64,000 bases of DNA, taken from CAZBXD01 sp965216395. GTDB lineage: Bacteria; Pseudomonadota; Alphaproteobacteria; Micavibrionales; SZUA-601. Made by a program: the position numbers and the translations under genes. The notes below the pieces were generated by a model, which had not been told where the DNA came from, did not search any database, and saw only the letters and a list, made by a program, of their open reading frames with translations. Below, piece after piece: positions 59,148-64,000 of this stretch; the first letter of the stretch is position 1, and each line of letters starts with the position of its first letter. The stretch lies in contig OZ244156.1 in NCBI GenBank assembly GCA_965216395.1, positions 1,550,001 through 1,614,000 of the forward strand, read 5' to 3'.

Positions 59148-60557
59148 ATGGCACAAAAATTTGATATCGTCATTATCGGTGGTGGCCCGGGTGGTTATGT
59201 ATGTGCAATACGCGCCGCGCAATTGGGTTTTAAGGTTGCCGTGGTTGAAAAGCGTAAAGCATTGGGAGGTACTTGTTTGAATGTTGGATGTATCCCGTCC
59301 AAGGCCTTACTTTCAACATCAGAGAAATTTGAAGAAGCAAGTCATCATTTCGACAGTTTTGGGATTCAGGTCAAAACACCAAAGCTGGATCTCAAAACGA
59401 TGATGAAGTTCAAGCAAGGCGTTGTAGATGGCAATACCAAAGGCATTGATTTCTTATTTAAGAAAAATAAAATTACCCGTTTAGATGGTTTTGGTACAAT
59501 CAAGCAAGCTAATACGGTTGAGGTCAAACCACCGGGTAAAGGTAAAAAAGAGGAAGTCACAGCCGATTATATTATTATCGCCACGGGGTCAGAACCCGCA
59601 TCTCTGCCTAATGTTGAGGTCGATGAAAAAACCATTGTTACATCCACGGGTGCTTTAGAATTGTCTAAGGTACCCGAGCATATGGTTGTTATTGGTGGTG
59701 GTGTGATTGGTTTGGAATTGGGCACGGTGTGGCGGCGTTTGGGTGCGAAAGTGACCGTGATTGAATATTTGGATCATATCATGCCAGGAATGGACAAGGA
59801 CGTGATTAAAGAGAGCCAAAAGATTTTTGCCAAACAAGGGATTAATTTTAAACTCGGGTCCAAGGTTACAAGCGCGAAAAAAAATAAGTCAGGCGTGGAG
59901 CTAACGATTGAACCATCAGCCGGTGGTGAGGCAGAAACCATTCAAGCGGATGTCGTTTTGGTGGCAATTGGCCGTAAACCTTATACAGATCAATTGGGTC
60001 TTGATACGGTTGGTGTTGAAACAGATCAGCGTGGTTGTATCAAAGTGGATGAAACTTTTGAAACATCCTTAGAAGGAGTTTATGCCATCGGTGACGTCAT
60101 CGCCGGCCCGATGTTGGCGCATAAGGCCGAAGAAGAAGGGGTTGTTTTGGCTGAAATGCTCGCCGGTCAATCGGGCCATATTGATTATAATCTGGTGCCG
60201 GGTGTGGTGTATACCGAACCCGAAATTGCCAATATCGGCCAAACGGAGGAGCAGTTGAAAGAAGCGAATATTGCTTATAATGTGGGTAAGTTTCCTTTTA
60301 TGGCTAATGGGCGCGCGCGCGCGATGAATGTTACGGATGGCTTTGTTAAAATCTTGGCGGATAAAGAAAGCGATAAGGTGCTGGGTTGTCACATCATTGG
60401 CCATGAGGCCGGCACATTAATCCACGAAGTGGCCGCGGTGATGGAATTCGGCGGCTCGGCCGAAGATATCGCCCGCATCTGCCATGCGCATCCCACATTA
60501 TCCGAAGTGGTCAAAGAGGCAGCCTTAGCCGTTGATAAGCGTGCCTTGCATAATTAA
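59148..60557 (+). CDS. lpd: Dihydrolipoyl dehydrogenase (E3)
   Basis: The FAD enzyme that reoxidises lipoyl groups of 2-oxoacid dehydrogenase complexes with NAD. In 469 residues the FAD motif is IIGGGPGGYVCAIRAAQLG, the redox disulfide is Cys43-Cys48 (GGTCLNVGCIPSK), and the NAD motif is IGGGVIGLELGTVWRRLG. The active-site base is in CHAHPTLSE near the C-terminus. It overlaps the end of the convergent asparaginase-like gene by 4 bp. It closes the TCA block. Confidence 0.98.
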   Translation: MAQKFDIVIIGGGPGGYVCAIRAAQLGFKVAVVEKRKALGGTCLNVGCIPSKALLSTSEKFEEASHHFDSFGIQVKTPKLDLKTMMKFKQGVVDGNTKGIDFLFKKNKITRLDGFGTIKQANTVEVKPPGKGKKEEVTADYIIIATGSEPASLPNVEVDEKTIVTSTGALELSKVPEHMVVIGGGVIGLELGTVWRRLGAKVTVIEYLDHIMPGMDKDVIKESQKIFAKQGINFKLGSKVTSAKKNKSGVELTIEPSAGGEAETIQADVVLVAIGRKPYTDQLGLDTVGVETDQRGCIKVDETFETSLEGVYAIGDVIAGPMLAHKAEEEGVVLAEMLAGQSGHIDYNLVPGVVYTEPEIANIGQTEEQLKEANIAYNVGKFPFMANGRARAMNVTDGFVKILADKESDKVLGCHIIGHEAGTLIHEVAAVMEFGGSAEDIARICHAHPTLSEVVKEAALAVDKRALHN

Positions 60558-61117
60558 TTCTTGGTCTTAAATATCAGATTTTCATTGTCTTTTTGTATAT
60601 GTCTGGGGTCAAAGATCCCGCCATGCATACAAATATAGACACCATTTATAGTGTGTTGAATAAGGGTCGTTATCGAAGCGCCTAAATTGAATGGCGCGTC
60701 AGAGCCGAATAAGACCCACGGATACATAGAACCTGTGATAATGATCAAAGAATCATCTAAAAACTGCTTCGGTATATTCTCTAAAAGGTAGCGACCCGTT
60801 TCGGGCATCGTATACGTACCATGGGTGATCAGGAATTTCCGCACGCCTTTCTTATAATGGTATAAAAAACCGTCTAAAATCTTTTTTCTGTCATCTTCGT
60901 TGATTTCTCGGCTGTCTTTATAGCAAATATCTAATTCACTATAGGGGTTTGTGATTTTAAAAGTTTGAGTAATATATTTCTCAAAATTAACACAATCCGT
61001 GAAAGTATCAGAAATATATTCTATTTCTTTATATTCTGGGATCCTTCCCGCGATTGTCCCCCCCGTTTTTATATGTAAAATTTTGTTCCTCATTTTTTTA
61101 CTTTCGGTAAAGTTCAT
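60554..61117 (-). CDS. Short asparaginase-like protein (N-terminal domain only)
   Basis: At 187 residues it corresponds to the N-terminal domain of type I/II L-asparaginases (about 330 residues). The nucleophile loop TGGTIAG is at 18-24. The second active-site segment reads THGTYTMPETGRYL, where asparaginases have HGTDTM, so the catalytic Asp is replaced by Tyr102. LIIITGSMYP and SDAPFNLGASI follow. Short one-domain relatives exist in other bacteria, but I cannot say whether they are active. The start at 61117 is uncertain; an internal ATG at 61093 is possible. Confidence 0.8.
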   Translation of the reverse strand: MNFTESKKMRNKILHIKTGGTIAGRIPEYKEIEYISDTFTDCVNFEKYITQTFKITNPYSELDICYKDSREINEDDRKKILDGFLYHYKKGVRKFLITHGTYTMPETGRYLLENIPKQFLDDSLIIITGSMYPWVLFGSDAPFNLGASITTLIQHTINGVYICMHGGIFDPRHIQKDNENLIFKTKN

Positions 61118-61208
61118 ATATAGGCAAATGTTGGATTAATTTATTTATTTTTCGGTTAATCTAAAATAATTAGAATAAAACTAAAAATAGAAAGCGCGAT
61201 AAATATAT

Positions 61209-61238
61209 TGACATATTATTAAATTTGGTTGTATATCC
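61209..61238 (+). promoter_or_regulatory. TTGACATA-type promoter
   Basis: TTGACA (61209-61214) followed by TAT, an 18-bp spacer and -10 TATATC (61233-61238). A leader with AAAGGG precedes the ATG at 61263. Confidence 0.55.
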
Positions 61239-61262
61239 AAGTAAAGGGTAAAAATACAAATC

Positions 61263-61640
61263 ATGACTGAAACAAAAATCACAGAAATAAAAAAACTGGC
61301 ACAAGAGATTTATCAAATGACCTTTAACGGTCATTTTAAAAAAGCGCCTATAAACGAACAATTCGAAAAAGAAGAAACGAATGAGCTCTTGGAAGTGATC
61401 GAGATGACGGGTCTTGTGGTAGATAATTATGCTAATTCTAAAACAAGATGCCTTAGACCGGTGACACAAACGCTGTGTGAAAAGGGTAGAGATTCTCTTC
61501 TGGAAGCTTTGCAAGAAATCAAGGCGGATATTGTCAATAAAAGCTGTTATAAAAAAGTTCCTCTATTGAGGGGTTACGCCTCGGAAGAGGCTTATATGCC
61601 GGACTGCCCAGTTGACTGCCCAGTTATAAGAATAGTTTAA
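61263..61640 (+). CDS. Protein of unknown function, 125 residues
   Basis: A helical protein (MTETKITEIKKLAQEIYQM, EETNELLEVIEMTGLVVDNY) with a Cys-containing tail. The tail ends in a duplicated DCPVDCPV encoded by a perfect 12-bp tandem repeat (61602-61625). There is no signal peptide. It is divergent from the asparaginase-like gene. No family recognised. Confidence 0.7.
   Translation: MTETKITEIKKLAQEIYQMTFNGHFKKAPINEQFEKEETNELLEVIEMTGLVVDNYANSKTRCLRPVTQTLCEKGRDSLLEALQEIKADIVNKSCYKKVPLLRGYASEEAYMPDCPVDCPVIRIV
61602..61625 (+). repeat. 12-bp tandem duplication in a coding region
   Basis: Two exact copies of GACTGCCCAGTT, encoding DCPV twice near the C-terminus of the 125-residue protein. Confidence 0.9.
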
Positions 61641-61657
61641 ATGAAAGATAAATAGTG

Positions 61658-61828
61658 ATGGCCTTTGAATTATTTCCATTTGTACAAAAAAAATATATCG
61701 AGCAATTATATAATGATGATCAAAATTCAGTTGAATTGTCATTCGAGGAAAACCAAGAAATATTTGATAAATTTTTATCTGATATGGGATTTAACCTATC
61801 TCTTTTTCCGCTATCACCCTATTTTTAA
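61658..61828 (+). CDS. Possible small protein, 56 residues
   Basis: Starts 17 bp after the preceding gene. The product is acidic and aromatic (MAFELFPFVQKKYIEQLYND, then VELSFEENQEIFDKFL). Upstream GAAAG is a weak ribosome binding site. It ends 38 bp before guaA. Support is open frame, composition and position only. Confidence 0.45.
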   Translation: MAFELFPFVQKKYIEQLYNDDQNSVELSFEENQEIFDKFLSDMGFNLSLFPLSPYF

Positions 61829-61853
61829 TCTAGCGCTTTAAACAGGGGTCACG

Positions 61854-61859
61854 TATAAC
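61854..61859 (+). promoter_or_regulatory. -10 box placed for a leaderless guaA mRNA
   Basis: TATAAC followed by 7 nt and the guaA ATG at 61867. The sequence 17 bp further upstream (TAGCGC) is a poor -35, so this is weaker than the other examples. Confidence 0.4.
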
Positions 61860-61866
61860 CTTTGTT

Positions 61867-63435
61867 ATGACTTATTCAGATACACTGCATGAGGATCGTA
61901 TCTTAATCCTCGATTTTGGTTCACAGGTAACACAATTGATCGCACGGCGTGTGCGCGAATCAGGCGTTTATTGTGAAATCATTCCTTTTAACAGTGAACA
62001 AATCCGTATCGAAGAATTTCAACCTAAAGGGATTATCCTCTCTGGGGGGCCGTGTTCAGTCACGGATACAGACGCACCCCGCATTCCCGAAATTGTGTTC
62101 GATCTTAACATTCCCGTTCTGGGCATTTGTTATGGCCAACAAGCCATGTGCCAGCAATTAGGCGGGCGGGTACAAGCGGATGATCATAAAGAATTTGGTC
62201 GTGCGCGGATTGATATTGTGGCGGAATGTCCTCTTTTTAAAGGCATATGGCAAAAAGGGGATCAACCCCAAGTTTGGATGAGCCATGGCGATCGTGTCAC
62301 ACAACTTCCCGATGGGTTTAAAACATTGGCCACGTCTAAAGGCGCGCCACAAGCGATCATTGCGGATTTATCGAAAGATTATTACGGGATTCAATTTCAT
62401 CCCGAAGTGGTGCATACCCCCGATGGGGCCGCCATCATCCGAAATTTCACACATCGTATATGCGGGTGTCAGGGCACATGGTCCATGGCAGCGTTTCGCC
62501 AAGAAATGAAACAGAAAATCATTGATCAAGTGGGCGATAGTCGGGTGATCTGTGGTCTTTCTGGCGGGGTGGATAGTTCTGTCACGGCTGTTTTGATTGA
62601 CCAAGCCATCGGTCAACAGCTTCATTGTATTTTTGTTGATCATGGTCTGCTTCGTTATAATGAACGCGCCCAAGTTGAAACGATGTTTCGTGATCATTAT
62701 GACATGCAGCTCACGGTTGTTGATGCCGCGGATGCGTTTTTAGGCAAACTTAAAAACGTCACAGATCCAGAAAAGAAACGTAAAATTATTGGCGCCACCT
62801 TTATTGATGTGTTTGAACGCGAGGCTAAAAAAATCGGCGGCGCTGATTTCTTGGCGCAGGGCACGCTATACCCGGATGTGATTGAAAGCGTTTCTTTCAC
62901 AGGGGGGCCGTCGGTCACCATTAAATCACATCATAATGTGGGCGGGTTGCCAGAACGTATGCAGATGCAATTGGTGGAACCGATGCGCGAGCTTTTTAAA
63001 GATGAGGTCAGGGTTTTGGGCCGTGAATTGGGTTTGCCCGAAACATTTATTCGCCGTCATCCTTTTCCCGGTCCTGGTTTGGCAATTCGTATCCCTGGTG
63101 AAGTAACGAAAGAGAAATGTGATATTTTGCGCCAAGCTGATCGAATTTTCCTCGAAGAAATTGATCACGCCGGTCTTTATGATGAAATTTGGCAAGCTTT
63201 TGCGGTGCTCTTACCGGTCAAGACCGTTGGTGTGATGGGTGATGGGCGGACCTATGATCATGTTTGTGCTTTGCGTGCAGTCACGGCTATTGACGGTATG
63301 ACGGCCGATGTTTATCCTTTCACCCATGAATTTATCACCCATTGCGCGACACGCATTGTTAATGAGGTGCGCGGGATTAACCGCGTGGTTTATGATGTGA
63401 CAAGCAAACCACCGGGTACCATTGAGTGGGAGTAA
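61867..63435 (+). CDS. guaA: GMP synthase (glutamine-hydrolysing)
   Basis: Converts XMP to GMP using glutamine. In 522 residues there is a class I glutamine amidotransferase domain with Cys88 (GICYGQQAM) and the HPE triad segment (GIQFHPEVVHT), then the ATP-pyrophosphatase P-loop SGGVDSSV at about 232-239. The C-terminal dimerisation domain holds RHPFPGPGLAIRIPGE and ends KPPGTIEWE. No ribosome binding site is visible. It is followed 48 bp later by dnaQ. Confidence 0.98.
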   Translation: MTYSDTLHEDRILILDFGSQVTQLIARRVRESGVYCEIIPFNSEQIRIEEFQPKGIILSGGPCSVTDTDAPRIPEIVFDLNIPVLGICYGQQAMCQQLGGRVQADDHKEFGRARIDIVAECPLFKGIWQKGDQPQVWMSHGDRVTQLPDGFKTLATSKGAPQAIIADLSKDYYGIQFHPEVVHTPDGAAIIRNFTHRICGCQGTWSMAAFRQEMKQKIIDQVGDSRVICGLSGGVDSSVTAVLIDQAIGQQLHCIFVDHGLLRYNERAQVETMFRDHYDMQLTVVDAADAFLGKLKNVTDPEKKRKIIGATFIDVFEREAKKIGGADFLAQGTLYPDVIESVSFTGGPSVTIKSHHNVGGLPERMQMQLVEPMRELFKDEVRVLGRELGLPETFIRRHPFPGPGLAIRIPGEVTKEKCDILRQADRIFLEEIDHAGLYDEIWQAFAVLLPVKTVGVMGDGRTYDHVCALRAVTAIDGMTADVYPFTHEFITHCATRIVNEVRGINRVVYDVTSKPPGTIEWE

Positions 63436-63482
63436 GGTGTGAATAATTTTGTTATTAATAGAATATTCTGGAGGAGGCTTTT

Positions 63483-64000
63483 ATGGCACGTGTAGTTGTA
63501 TTAGACGCTGAATTCACGGGCCCAGACATTACCAAAGGTGACCGGATTGTCTCTTTGGCCCTGGTTGAAATGTGTGATGATAAATTCACGGGTCGTGAAA
63601 AAGAATGGTTTTTCAATCCGCAAGGGCGTAAAAATACCCCTACAGCAGAAAAACTCCATGGTCTCACAGCAGAATTTTTAGAAAATAAGCCTTTATTTAA
63701 AGAAAGCGCCCCTGAAATTTTAGATTTTATTGATAAGGCTCAAATTATTCATCATTGTTGGCTTTTTGAAGATACCGCGCTTTCAAAAGATGAAGTCATG
63801 TTTAATCTTGAAATGACGAAGGCGGGTTTTGACCCCATAGCGCATGATCGTTGGGTTAATATCAAAGAATGGGCTAAAAAATTAGACTCTAAGCAAAATA
63901 GTTTGAACGATATGCTGAAATATTTTGATATTGATGCATCGGCGCGCCAAAAACACCACGGCGCCTTGGTTGATGCTAAGCTCACGGGGCAATATTATCA
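63483..64000 (+). CDS. dnaQ: DNA polymerase III epsilon subunit-like exonuclease (partial)
   Basis: The 5' part of a 3'-5' exonuclease gene running off the right edge; 172 codons are visible. GGAGGAGG-type signal (GGAGGAGGC) precedes the ATG. The DEDD family motifs are VVLDAEFTG (exo I, Asp and Glu), the LHGLT segment, HHCWLFEDTAL (exo II region) and HHGALVDAKLTGQYY (exo III, His and Asp). It is probably the proofreading subunit of the replicative polymerase; another DnaQ-fold exonuclease is possible because the end is missing. Confidence 0.88.
   Translation, partial: MARVVVLDAEFTGPDITKGDRIVSLALVEMCDDKFTGREKEWFFNPQGRKNTPTAEKLHGLTAEFLENKPLFKESAPEILDFIDKAQIIHHCWLFEDTALSKDEVMFNLEMTKAGFDPIAHDRWVNIKEWAKKLDSKQNSLNDMLKYFDIDASARQKHHGALVDAKLTGQYY

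Noticed and set aside
61561..61600. GCCTC-GGAA-GAGGC hairpin as terminator
   Set aside because: It lies inside the 125-residue coding frame and is not followed by a T run.
1..64000. CRISPR arrays, insertion sequences, integrase or phage structural genes
   Set aside because: I looked for regularly spaced repeats, transposase motifs and terminal inverted repeats and saw none. The many unknown genes are not accompanied by mobility genes.

Overview
The window is about 64 kb of moderately AT-rich bacterial chromosome that reads as an alphaproteobacterium. The evidence is the gene order mdh, sucC, sucD, sucA, sucB, lpd, a COX15-type heme A synthase, an adrenodoxin-type ferredoxin next to a TrxR-like ferredoxin reductase, rph divergent from grpE, a DUF2336 protein and ZapE. 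A Micavibrio-like or other uncultured lineage is possible but is only inference. I see no tRNA or rRNA gene, transposase, integrase or CRISPR array. The longest gene-free stretch is about 240 bp.

Layout. 1-6 kb: the 3' part of a probable DUF2156/GNAT-type protein, two paralogous XRE regulators, small unknown genes and a TviB-like UDP-sugar dehydrogenase. 5.8-8 kb: groES-groEL. 8-12 kb: two large repeat proteins of unknown function and a cluster of small unknown genes. 12-21 kb: ferredoxin reductase/ferredoxin, ctaA, and a photolyase/FAD oxidase/DUF1365/cyclopropane synthase gene string. 21-30 kb: an Ala-rich lipoprotein, DUF2336 protein, ZapE, acyl-CoA dehydrogenase, UppP and a pentapeptide-repeat protein. 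30-37 kb: mutL, grpE, rph, Nudix, histidine phosphatase, rdgB, a solute-binding protein and a HemW relative without its FeS cysteines. 37-42 kb: beta-oxidation genes. 42-46 kb: unknown genes and a structured leader RNA. 46-60.6 kb: the TCA-cycle block. 60.6-64 kb: short asparaginase-like protein, guaA and the start of dnaQ.

Two layers are interleaved. Core metabolic genes keep their usual order, but about thirty small genes with no recognisable family sit between them, mostly singly and often on the opposite strand. At least twelve of these have their own promoter with a -35 region reading TTGACATA or close to it. Fourteen genes, both unknown and core (ctaA, mutL, guaA), have a sigma70-like promoter whose -10 box ends only 5-7 nt before the start codon, so their mRNAs should be leaderless.

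The strongest candidate for something undescribed is at 44521-44884. A consensus promoter drives a leader with an early terminator-like hairpin and three mutually complementary segments, the last of which can also mask the ribosome binding site of a 43-residue peptide. Other notable items are zincin-like repeat proteins without a visible HExxH (one apparently frameshifted in a 6-A run), several enzyme relatives that have lost catalytic residues, and insertion of sodC inside sucCD and of an EamA transporter inside sucAB.
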